DNA from: Mauremys mutica
Taxonomy: Eukaryota > Chordata > Testudines > Geoemydidae
Reading direction: 5' to 3'
NCBI RefSeq assembly: GCF_020497125.1
Contig: NC_059082.1
Span: forward strand, 21,784,965-21,848,964
DNA: 64,000 nt
Shown here: piece after piece, positions 25,501-37,500 of the stretch
How the letters are laid out: every line of letters starts with the position of its first letter
How positions within the stretch are numbered: position 1 is the stretch's first letter
The notes under the pieces: generated by a model
The model's input: the letters and a program-made list of their open reading frames with translations, nothing else
Databases searched by the model: none
What the model was told of the DNA's origin: nothing
Program-made: the position numbers and the translations under genes

Positions 25501-28500
25501 GGAGACACCTTAAAAGGCCTGATTTCCAGAGGGTGGGTGTTTAGGACTTTCTGAGCAACATGCTCCTTTTCCATGTCTCAAGTTGGGCACCCAAAAATTG
25601 AAATATCTAAAATCAATAGTCACTTTTGAAAAAACTTTGGTCCCTCAATACAACAACACTCAGTGCTTAGACAGTGATTATTTTCAAAGGCCCACGGCAA
25701 ATGCTAAGACCCAATAAAACACCTCATTCTGTTTATTAAAAACCATCCCCTTCCTAAATATACAAAAAGAAGACACTCAGATATACCCAGAAAGCCAGTT
25801 TAAAAATCAAGCACAGAAAAATGCCAAGCACAGAAGGAAGCATTTAGTTTAGACATGCAACAACAGATATTAATACATTCTTTCATAACATGTTGACACC
25901 AACCCTTCCTTCCCACAAAAGTGCTTAGCTGAAATAATATCTTATTCCTGTATTAAACTCTGGTGGAGTGGCAAGATGCTCAGCATATTTATTACTGTCA
26001 GCTTTCTTACGAAATACTCCTGCTGTGTAGAGAGCAAGTTGTTTACCACTAGTCTTCTGGTGGAGAAGAGGATAAATGGAAGAATGCTAATTGATAGGAC
26101 ACTGCTCTAACATAGTGAAGAGGAACTTTTCCAGAGATTTAAAAATACTTCAGCTCTGAGGCATAATTTCAATCTATTTTTGATTGAGAAAAGAGTTATG
26201 GATAAATGCTTTGTTTACCATATGCTACTGTGACTAAGGACAGAGAACAATGGCCAGGAGTGTATTACGTAAACGAACAGCACGAAGTACCATTGTCACA
26301 CATTTCTCATTTATACACTGCCTTTTGCAAGCTTTAAAGAATTACAAACTATGGGGGACACCTCACCCCACTGGGCCCCTGTACATTGGATAAAAAGCCC
26401 CATTTTTGGCTGGGGGAGGAAGACTTGGCTTTATATTCTGGTTCTGACAATTATTTGCCGTGTGATGTTGGGCTAATCACCCATCCCAGCCGAGCCTAAA
26501 TTTTCCTAGCTGTACAATCGAATCAATGATATTTCCCCAAAGTAACTACAAAATGGAATCAGTGATATCTCCTAGGGGTGTACGAGACCTACCTAAATAA
26601 TATCTGTACAGTATTTTTATGACCAGTGACCAGGAAAGGTAGAAACAGAACTCAGGAGTTCCTGGTTCCAAGCCCCATGTTTATTTCTTTTGGACATGCA
26701 GTCTCTGAGGATGGCACTACCTTCTTCTCCTCCAACATTAAAAGTCCTTCAAGTCTAACTCAATTCAGCAGCTGAGTAGGCATTTCACTACACAGTTAAT
26801 ATCTGCACACATACATACACCACATGAATATTTAAGATTGTTTGTCTTTTAAATGCCAATTTAGTCAAAAAATGCAAAATACAAAAAAAAAATTTAAAAT
26901 ATTTGCATCATTTTACTGTTTTTTTCAGTCAGCTTTCTCAGGGCCTTTCCTTTCCAGAGCGCACACTATTGATATTTCACATGTTGTTTTTTAAGTTAGC
27001 ACCCATGGGGGTGAGGATGGAAAGTAGTTCCCATATTGTCCAAGGGGGGTAACTCTTGAATCCCCATCCTCTTGTAATTCAGAGATTTCACTTACTTTCC
27101 ACCCTTATTCCATCCAGCAGAGAACACCATATGGAAATGTGTAGCCCCACAGCGAGAAAGGAGTGAGCGTGAGAAAGTAGGGGGTGGTCAGAGAGACTGA
27201 TTACAACCTCATTTTGGCCAGGGCACTTAAGTATTTTCTTAACTTTAAGCATGTGTGTAGTCTCACTGGAGCTAGCAGAGTTAAGCACGTGCTTAAGTGC
27301 TTAGTGGACATGGAGCCTTATAATAGGTGTAACCCTGCACCTGCTATAACGGAAAGCATGAGAATCATGGAGGATACCCCGGACACCAACACCCACCTGT
27401 GCACTTGCTGCTGTACATATTCTCCTGAACCTGGGATTTTGCTTTGCGCTTCCCTGGTGGCCCAGGAGGACCTTGTGGTCCTGGGGGTCCTGGGGGCCCT
27501 GGCTCCCCCTTTGCACCTAGGTAGAAAGCAGAATAGAGGATTACAGTTGCTGCAGGTGAACAGACCTCCTCTCAGCAGGGGGCACCGTGTGCATCGGATC
27601 TGATGTATTGAGAGAGGCTTGCAGGAACTAAAGCCCCTACCCGTGCCTGGAAATGACCCCAGCTTGTCTATTCCCAAACAGAGACCTCCCCCCGTTTGTG
27701 TTTACAAGGGAGCAAATGGCTTTGCAGTGGCAGAGCAGCACTAGGTGTCCTGTCCGCTCTGGAGAGACATTGATTTTAATAGCACCCGTTTTTTTAAAGA
27801 AGCCTGGTGCTTGTCCCACTGTCACAAATAAACTGGGTTTCCAGGTCCTTTCAGTGTCTGGGGCACAGCAACAAGGGAGAGAACACCGAGCTTTAATTTA
27901 AAGCAGGGCTGCCTTACATCACTGTTTTCTGAGCTCTCAGCATCAGAGGCTACAGCACTATCATTTTAGGCAGCACTTATTTGTGGCTGCCAATGGGCTT
28001 CCTGCATGCATTCCTGGGTGGAAATCTGCCTGTCATAGTCTAATAGGAAAAAAACTGTACTGTGAGAGAGTAGGAGGAAATTTACCATGTGAAAATGTAC
28101 TGGACAAGGATGAAATTCACACATCTCTCAGCCCAAAGCCTGAGTTAAAAGGCTTTTGTGGGGAACTACACTAGGCTGGGGAGCATAATCCCATGGGCAG
28201 CTCTACCAGCCTGCTTCAAAACCATCCTACATGCTGGGCTGCCCAGAGGTGGGATGCAGCCCAGCCCTGCTGAGCACAGTGTGTGCAGAGTCTCCCTGTG
28301 CACCTGCTCGCCATTCCCCATGCAGCAGAACTGTTATAGTTCCTCTTTACTGGGAACCTCCTGAGGCCCCAGCAGGCCTGTGGGAATGTCACTGCAAGTG
28401 ACGACCATGTTTAAGACAACGAAAGCGCGAATGCAGTTACTGTAAAAATACTGTGGTAGCACTGCATGGTAGTGTGTGGCACTGGCCTGCCGAACACCAC

Positions 28501-31500
28501 AGCACTAGAGAAGGGTAGTCTATTTTACTATGTTGTATATTTCTGTGCTGCAGGAGAGATCTTAAGGGTGCTTCCTCCTACCTTCTGATATCACGTCATT
28601 GTTTGCATCCCCTTTGTCCCCCTTTGCTCCTCTTGACCCTTTCCCTCCTGGCATCCCATCTTTGCCAGGTAAGCCCAGTTCACCAGGGTCTCCTTTTTCT
28701 CCTTTCTCTCCTGGATCGCCTTTTGGTCCTGGTAAACCTAGGCATGAGAAGCTTGTTAGCCATGACTGTGAATACATACATTTATAAGACTATCATTCCT
28801 AAGGTCAATGTACCTTTCTCTCTGTTGTTTATTTTTGAAACTCACATCATGTATTATTTATGTCGTACCAGCCCAGTTGTTTTCTTCACTCTGAATTTCC
28901 CGTTGTGTGGCTTTGAGCCATTTCTTTATGATTTAACATAGCTTTGAAGCCAAATACTATACACTATCCATAAAACATGTTAGGATACATGTTGTACGAT
29001 GCATAAAGCCCAAAGGTTACATTTTTCAGAAGTCTTCACTAATATTGCATGCCTGGCTTGGGATACCATGGTTCTGATTTTCTGAGGTGCTAAGCATCCA
29101 CAGCACCCACTGACCTGAGTGTGTCTGAGTGAGGAGGGAGTGTTCGGTTTAAAAAAAAAAGGTATTATTTTATCTTGAAGTCCACTAGCATAAGTTTGTT
29201 ATCGGGGGGGAGAGAGGGAAACCTCTTTGACAAGAACCCAATCAGAACTAGAATATAACCCAGGAGTACTGACCTCTAACTGTCTACTCTAGCCCCTAGT
29301 CCACAGTTCCTTCTTTCATCATTATTTTTAGTACACATTTCCTATATGGATATATGTATACACGCACACACACACAACTGTGTTTTCATTCTTTCATTTC
29401 TCTTTGCTAGTCAGCCAATGAAGCCTTCCTGATCCCTAACTTTTTTCTAGCATTTAGGAAAACAACTTCTCCGAATGCTTCTTTTATCTGTTGACCATGA
29501 TTTGTAGGGCATTAAACAGTCATCTACACAGCTCTGCTTGCCTTTCTTTTAACACAACACTGCACTCATTGTTGGTAGAATAATAACTTGTGCCAACACA
29601 AACAAAACCTCTCCCTTTCTAGTAAAATTACCTTTATTGTGTTCTTCACATTTTATTTATCTGACATCATGGCACAGCACAGCCTTCATTTCCTAGTAAT
29701 GTCCTCATGCTGCCTCCTCATTCTGCCTCCACACTAGCTACCAGTGTACGATCAGTCCACATACTTTATGCGGCTGATTACCATTGAGTAAAATATTCAA
29801 CAGCACATTGTATTGTTGAGTCTTATGACTACCAGCAACCTCATCAGCACATTTTGCAGTAAGGGGGAAAAATGAACACGATGGGTTTGTGCAATTCATG
29901 TGCCAAAATTTTGTCCTGTCTGCTTCTCTTCCTCTTTCCCAAACATGAAGACATTAGCACCCGCAGAAGAGCTAACAACTGTACTAGCACTGGAGTTGTA
30001 AATGTATAAATCACCGTCAGTTGGAAATGGATCATGTGGGTTGGTGGTGGCTACTGATTGAAGAGAACCTCGGGTTTTTTACATGTAACTCAACTCTTTA
30101 AAATGATTCAGTGAAATGGGGAATATACTTAGAGTTCCTGCCTCCACTGAAGTCAATAGTACCCCTGGATACAATGGGGCCTAGATTTCACCCCTGGTTT
30201 CTAACTTGCAAAATGTGTTGAAAAGTGCTAAAATCTCAGCCCTGGAGACTGAAGTCTTCTGCTTATCCATGGAACTGGTACCACACAGGCAGTGTCAGTG
30301 CAAGCTTCCCCATACCAACCTGACAATAGCTTCTAAGGGGTGGAGAACAAAGGCACTTCAGCCTCCATGCCTATTCAATCAATGGCCACTTCGCGGAGAC
30401 TGCCAACGAGGAAGGCAGTCGTGCTAGCTCCCTTGGTACTGTTTGTGAATGAGACACGTGGTCGCTGAGGAATGCACCCCTTGGTTGCTGTCACAATTTT
30501 TAACTCACATCTCAAGTGTTGCCAGTCACATGTCGATGCTGCTAACTGAGATTAAAAACCAAAAACTGGCCTTCCAGCAGTAGACACTGCTGCAGCGAGT
30601 GGGCAGGAGGCAGGCTGATAACAGCCACTCTTTAACACTCCCTCGGGTGGGCACAGCATGATTTTCAGCCACCTTTGTAGCCCACCATCTAGACTTGTGC
30701 CAAGTGCCATAATGGAGAATCAAGGCCAATGTGTCCAGCGGTCACAGAAGTGACTGGGACTCTTGGGCTCTATTCCAGCTCTGCCACAGACATGGGTGTG
30801 ACCTTGAGCAAGTCAGTCAGGGTTAGAGTCTCAAAAGGACTTGGTGCCTACCTGCCACTTTCGGAGCCTAAACCCCAGAATCAGGGCCCACTGGAATGCA
30901 CAAAATCCCGCCAAACCTTGCAAGCGCCTAAACTCGCCTGGCGCCTAAATGTTTGCAGTAAAAGTTCCCTAGGCACCTATGTTTGTGCCTCTGCATGTGC
31001 GCAATGCTGACTCACTCTAAGTGTCTGGATGCCTCAACCCCAGCATGATGCACGGACAGGGGGGAATACAGGCATTCCACCACCTAACTTGCCTGCTAGG
31101 CCCAATCCGGTAAGCATGCTTGCCTACTGGATCAGGCCCCCTCTGGCAACCTCACACAAAACAGCTGAGGAGAGAAGGACTCCAACCTCTCTAATAACTT
31201 TTAGCCTGCTGGTTCAGGCACTCACCTGGGATATGGGAGACCCTGGTTCAAGTCCCCCTTCCACCTGAGGGGGAGAAAGGGTTTGAACAGAGATCCGAAC
31301 GATGGGGCTATGGGATATTCTGATCTGTGACTCTTTCAGTGTCTCCGGTTGGAGCTTTTCCTCTGTGGCTAAATAACTGAAAGTCATTGCAGCATGGGGA
31401 CTGGATCCTTGATCCCCCACCTCCCAAGTGAATGCTCCAACCACCAGGCTACACAGCTTTATTCTCTCTCTCCCTCTCTTGCCCATGCAGTCTCATATAG

Positions 31501-34500
31501 TCCCTACCCACTGTACTAAAAGTAATGAGGGAGGTCCTCCTCCTTGCACAAATGGCATTGGCGCTAAACTCCCTGAGAAGGGCAGGGCTTAGGATACACT
31601 CCTCTACTCAGCATTTCCCATTACCTAGCTTAGCACAGAGCAGCCTAGCATGCTGGTTTTTGTGAATCCCATTCTCAGGAGCCTAGGCTCCTTATACAAT
31701 GATTGGGGAGAGATAGGTGCCTGAGAATGGGATTCACAAAAGCCAGCATGCTGGGCTGTGAATCTCAATGATTTCCTAAGCACCTAGAAGACAGGTGTGG
31801 TGACACTGAGTGTTGCCATGCCTATGTTCCTTTGTGAATCTAGCTCCTATTCTTGCTACCACTCCATTCCTAGTGGAATGGAGTGGTAGCAAGAATGCTG
31901 CTTTCCTTCCATTCTTTCTATCTTGCATATTTATATTGTAAGTTCTTTGGGTCAGTGACTGTCTCTTACTAGGTGGGGGTTACAGTGCCTAACACAGTGG
32001 GGTCCAGAGCTTGGTTGGGGCCTCTGGGCACGGACCCCACTGTGTTAGGCACTGTAACCCCCACCTAGTAAGAGACAGTCACTGACCCAAAGAACTTACA
32101 GTATAAATACGCAAGATAGAAAGAATGGAAGTAAAGCAGCATTCTTGCCACCACTCCATTCCACTCACACATTGAGTGCACACCTGCCTGTGGTCACAGT
32201 GATATATAATAAAGACAGGGTCTCCCCAAATTGCTGAAACCTTTTCAAAGGCTAGCTGGGGTCTCAGGGCCATAGACTGGTGGGGGAATGAGAAACTCTT
32301 ACAATGACAGAACTCAACTCCCATTAATAATAGTTATTTGCATGTGGAAAATGCTAAGATTTAATTAAACTGCATTAGATCTCTCTCTAATCAGGAGTGT
32401 ACTATAATCTCTAGAGCATATCTGCTATGGCCAAATTCTCCTCTCAGTATAGGGTAAATCAGGAGTAAATCCATAGAAGTCAATGGAGTGACACTGGCCT
32501 AAAGCTGGTGAAGTCAACAGGAGTTATGCCTGTAGAAGAGAGAGCAGAACTGGGTACTATATGTCTTACTGGTAGTCTATAACATGTGTAAACCTTTCCT
32601 GGTTTCCTGAAAAGACGGGGCTGGCAATAATAATACATTTACTGAAACTTATTTCCTCTGCTCAGAGTCTATAAGTAACTGTACTCGTGTATAATATTAA
32701 TGAACATTTGGGTAAAATAGGATATATCTAGAAAATACCTATTTTTCCTCTTCTTCCATTTACTCCTGGTTCCCCCTTTGGCCCTGGGATGCCAGGGATG
32801 CCATCTGATCCATTGTAGCCAGGTAATCCATCGAGTCCAGGAGGCCCTGAACAAACCAACAGGAGAGTGGAATTTACATTAACCAAATACTATTTACACT
32901 TCATTCTCGAATCCACTACATTTACTGTATACCCGCAGTTCTCAGAACCTGCCATTATTTGGGTTCAGAGAGTAGCATGTCCTACATTCCAGTGCAATGG
33001 CCTTCAATTTCTGATAACCAAGCATGAGTCCTAGCTTAAAAGTAAAGGGTAATATTTTCCTCATGATCTTTGAGCAAAACGGTGATTGACATCAGTTGGT
33101 GCTGCACCTTTCGCCTCCAGACCAGTACAGAGAAGCAGTTTGGGTCTTGTTCATGGGCTTTTAAAATGAGGATCCTGAAGAGGCCCAATGGGATCATGCC
33201 CACACTCCCTTTCTCTATGGCTAGCTGGGACAAAGAAACCAAAGTTATGGAAAAAGTTTTTTCTGTTGTTTTTTTCTGGGGTCATTTAATGGAAAAGGTT
33301 GAGAACCACTAAGAAGGGACTAAGAGTTCTATTGTCTGCTCTCTCCTGACTGTGTGATCTTAGACAAGTCATGTGTGTTGTAACCGTAACCTCTCTGGGT
33401 GCCGGTCAGCCTACCTGTCAAATAAGAATAACACTTGCCTACCTACTGTAAGGATTAAGTAATGCCAGACTGTGGTTGGCCTGATGTAATAGGGGGAGGG
33501 CACTAAGAGTGGTCTGTCCCCCTCCACCACCCTTTGGACCCCTTACAACAGGAGGGAAGAGAGCCAGATACTTAGCAGAAAATGGTTCTAGGAAAAACTG
33601 CAGTTACAAAAGCAGGGAAAGAAGGCAAGTAATCACTCTTGTAGCCTGGCAGCCGCTTGAGGGGGAAAAGAAATCAGAACTAAAATGAGGAGAGATAAGG
33701 ACAAGGAAAATATAAACACAAAGATCACCAGCCAAAATTTTAAAAAGGAAAAATTTTCAAATGTGGCCAATTAAAACAGAGCAGTTCAGTTCTACATACT
33801 TATCTCCTTAAGCAAACACTGCTTAAACCCTGTCTATTTCATGTGTTTAATGTTTAATAAGTGCTTAGTGATAGCATTTAAGGGCTAAATCTGAACCATC
33901 CCCTTGTATGGATGTACAAGACCCAAAATACAATCAAATTAGTACAGTTCTGCTGAGTGGTGGATGAAGCACAAACACAACAGCGCAACCCTTACGTGGC
34001 ATAGGACAGTGCACCTTGTCAACTCTCTGGGTGGACACATAGGGCAGGGGATTTGAGGACAGAGGAGTGGCCAGTGGGTCAAATCCCACCAGCCAAAAAC
34101 CCTGCATGGGGCACATGCAGCAACGGGGGCTATGATCACTACTACAGTCCGAGGGACATAGATGCATCTGTTCAAGTATCCCCTGCCATACTACTGCGTT
34201 GGAGTTAAAGGATTCCATACAGCAAACCCTGCGTTGTTCCCATGCCCGAGTCCCATCTAATCTAATTTGGTGTGAAGATCAGCATTTGGCTTTTAACTAG
34301 GAAAGCAAGACCCCAGCAGTTTGTGAAACTTTACTACTTTTCATTAAATTTAGGATTTTATGAAACTTCTCCAACTTTCACAAAATATTGTCCTTGTCAA
34401 TTTAAACCATTGTTTAAAAAGGAAATTGAATTAAACGTTATGTATTTCCAAATAAACGGAAGCCTGCACTACGCAATTAATAACCACGCTACACTGAAAA

Positions 34501-37500
34501 TCATCCCTGCCTCTAGGACCAGCAGAGGAATAAAATGGAAAACATGCAGCAGTACACGACTTGTACTTGGATGGAGCCAAACAGAATGTGAATGTCAAAG
34601 ATTTCAAATTTGTTCTAAAAGCTACGTTTTTTGAGTACTTTCCCAGGCCTCAACCCTGCAAAGGCTCATGCACACGTTTAATTTACATGAGATCCTCACG
34701 TATGTAAGTCTGTGCAGTTTGGGCCTAAACTTTGGAACTGGTGAGACTGTAATGGCTGCAGTTTCTTTATAAACTGCTTGTCGTACAAACTAAGGCTCCT
34801 CAGCACCACTCACTGTGTAAAGGGATAGCTCAGTGCTAGGAACCAAAGGAGGTCTATGATCAAAATACATTCAGCCATTTGATCTGACTACATGACACAT
34901 TCACTTCAGCATGTTATATGTTTGTTTATTTATTACAGTGTTTCCCAAACTTGGGATGCCACTTGTTTAGGGAAAGCCCCTGCTGGGCCGGGACGGTTTG
35001 TTTACCTGCCACATCCACAGGTTCGGCCGATCGCGGCTCCCACTGGCCGCGGTTCGCTGGTCCAGAAAAGTAGGGGCTGCTGGAAGCAGCATGGGCCGAG
35101 GGACGTACTGGCTGCCGCTTCCAGCAGCTCCCATTGGCCTGGAGCAGCAAACCGCGGCCAGTGGGAGCCACGATCGGCCAAACCTCCGGACGTTGCAGGT
35201 AAACAAACCAGCCCGGCCTGCCAGGGGCTTTCCCTATACAAGCGGCATCCCAAGTTTGGGAAACACTGATTTATGAGATCAATTCAGTGCAAAATGATCC
35301 AAAAGTAAATAAGGCATCAGGCAAATATTAAAAATTATTAAATAAACAATGCATATGTATTAATTGTTGTGTGAAAACACACAATGCAGCTATTGTTTAC
35401 ACTATGTGTTTCATAATCTTTAGTATTCAACTGAAGCCTTATGAAGGGAAAGATCATTGTATGCAGAAAAAATGCTCATGATGGAAAACAGATATTATGG
35501 AATTAGTTTCCTGATTTAATGTGGGTCAGTTTGCTAATAAAGTTTGGAAGATTCTGCAATGTGGATCCTATTCAGAAACATTCATATAAAGATAATGGTA
35601 TAATAAATTTAAAGGGCCAGAGACACCAGCATGCTCCAGCAGCTTTGTGACACTCTGGTGATGCTAACCTCCCATAAACTTATTTTAGTTAGCCAGTTAA
35701 GTTGGGTTTACAGCTGTTTTGCATCACCAAAATGGAACAAAGCAGATGGAACTTCCTGGGGAACCTGGCCTATTAGGACAAGAATGACAGGCAGCTGTTA
35801 CACCACAAGTGTAGGTAGGCAGGCAGGGGAGACAATCTCAGATTTATAATCCTTCTTGCCACTCTGAGACAGCCATGATAGGGACACCGGTAACTCTGGA
35901 TGGTTGTAGCAAAGCAAAGGAGGAAAGGTGATCCTGTGGTTCAAGTATAGCATTGGAAATCAAGCTATCTGGGGAGGGATAGCTCAGTGGTTTGAGCATT
36001 GGCCTGCTAAACCCAGGGTTGTGAGTTCAATGCCTTGAGGGGGCCATTTAGGGAACTGAGGTAAAAATCTGTCTGGGGATTGGTCCTGCTTTGAGCTTGG
36101 GGTTGGACTAGATGACCTCTGAGGTCCCTTCCAACCAAGATATTCTATGATTCTTCATGGCTCTGCCATAGACTGTGAGTGACCTTAAGCCTGGTGTTCC
36201 CCAGCGTTCTTATCTGTACAATGGAGACAACTGAGGTGACCGGATCATCAAAATGAAAATATATACCTGACACTCTTTCCCCAATGATAAGCCTGTTCCC
36301 TCACTGACCCCCTTCCCACAGCTCCTAGGCTGGGACCTACCTCTGGTGGTGCTGAAACAATCCACCAGGCTCCACTTATAGCAGTCAGGGAGTGGCACCC
36401 CACAATTCTACCATCAGCTTCCTTTCAGAAGTGCTACTGTGGCTGTTTTCCCCAGGGGCGAGAATGGCTTTGCAGAGCCTACAGCAGCACCCCCTGCTGG
36501 GAAGGAATGGTGAATGTTGCTGTTGATCAAAAATTGGCTTGGCAGAATTCTGTTTGTTTATCATTTCAACAGACAATATTGATGTTTATTTTTAAGCATT
36601 TTTCCTATTTTATCTTGTTAATTTTTCAGAGTTGCAGGAAATTATCGGAGGATCAACCAATGCAGGGTTCAGACAATAATTATTTATAACAGTAGATGTT
36701 GAAATTCAAAAAATTAAAGCTTTAAGACCACTAAAGCACAAATTATCAATATATGTCAATATATACAAAGTGTAAATATCCTTAAGTCAAACTCTAATAA
36801 GTTCTGAAGCTGCATTTTTCTTACTTTCTCTATCTGTAAATTTGTATTATCACTGATGGAAATATTTTTTGCCATTGCGTGTTTAATACGATGAAATCAA
36901 CGTTTACTAACATTTACCAATAAAAATCAAATCCTTCAAGTCTAACTATACAACAGCATAGGTGTTGCATTTTAAAACTCAAAATGTTGAGGACAGGCTG
37001 AATTTTACTGAAAATTGGGACTGTCTAGGGGAGGGAGTACAACAACAGGCTATCTGATCACTGGAAGGATAACGACACTGTATACCTCACATGATCATTG
37101 AGAGGCTAAAATTGTGAATGTTTGCAAAGCATTTTGAGATCTTCTTATAGATGCTGTAGAACTGCTAAAATTACTCTTATTCTCATTCTCCTGGAATAGC
37201 TAACAGATGGGTAGCAGTGGATTGGTAGGCAGGCCTGTGTACCATGAGCTCACCACACTCAGCCAAAACAAGAATGAATGGGAATGATTAGATGCGGAAC
37301 AGAAATATCATAAGAATAGGCAGAGAGGAGAGCGAAGTCTTTTTTTCTCTTTGGCATAAGAATTACACCCCGGGTCACATAATACAGTCAGGCTACAAGC
37401 ACTTCTAGATGTTCAGCATCCAAATATTTTCTTATTAGTCCTAGGAAACTTTGGTTCATAGAATCAGGGACACTCTTCAGGAAACGTGTTTTTTGATTCA

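Larger units (their letters stand above)
18358..27396 (-). other. GLDN intron 6 (9039 bp), longest intron, repeat-rich
   Basis: The donor is GTGGGTG and the acceptor AATTTTAG. It holds a MITE (18925-19213), a MIR-like SINE (19277-19480), two hAT elements 195 bp apart (21032-21332 and 21528-22302), a CR1 piece (23247-23620), another MIR-like piece (26428-26545), and 'caatgcctagcacaatggg'-type repeat tails near 20650-20770 and 24245-24360. 24400-26400 shows nothing I can name. Confidence 0.85.
28738..32738 (-). other. GLDN intron 4 (4001 bp)
   Basis: The donor is GTATTTTC. It contains a MIR-like scrap (30725-30850), a dispersed repeat (about 30840-31800) and a large inverted repeat (31849-32162). 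A CA run lies near 29360-29376. 28750-30700 shows nothing nameable except short 'acagcacccactgac' foldback-family text at 29060-29115. Confidence 0.85.

Noticed and set aside
28599..28787. Pro/Ser-rich open frame on the plus strand opposite GLDN exon 5
   Set aside because: It is the mirror of the collagen-like exon on the minus strand, whose Gly-X-Y pattern, splice sites and phase are clear.
35971..36060. tRNA gene
   Set aside because: A- and B-box-like segments are present, but the cloverleaf cannot close and the segment continues into a CR1-like tail, so it is a SINE head.
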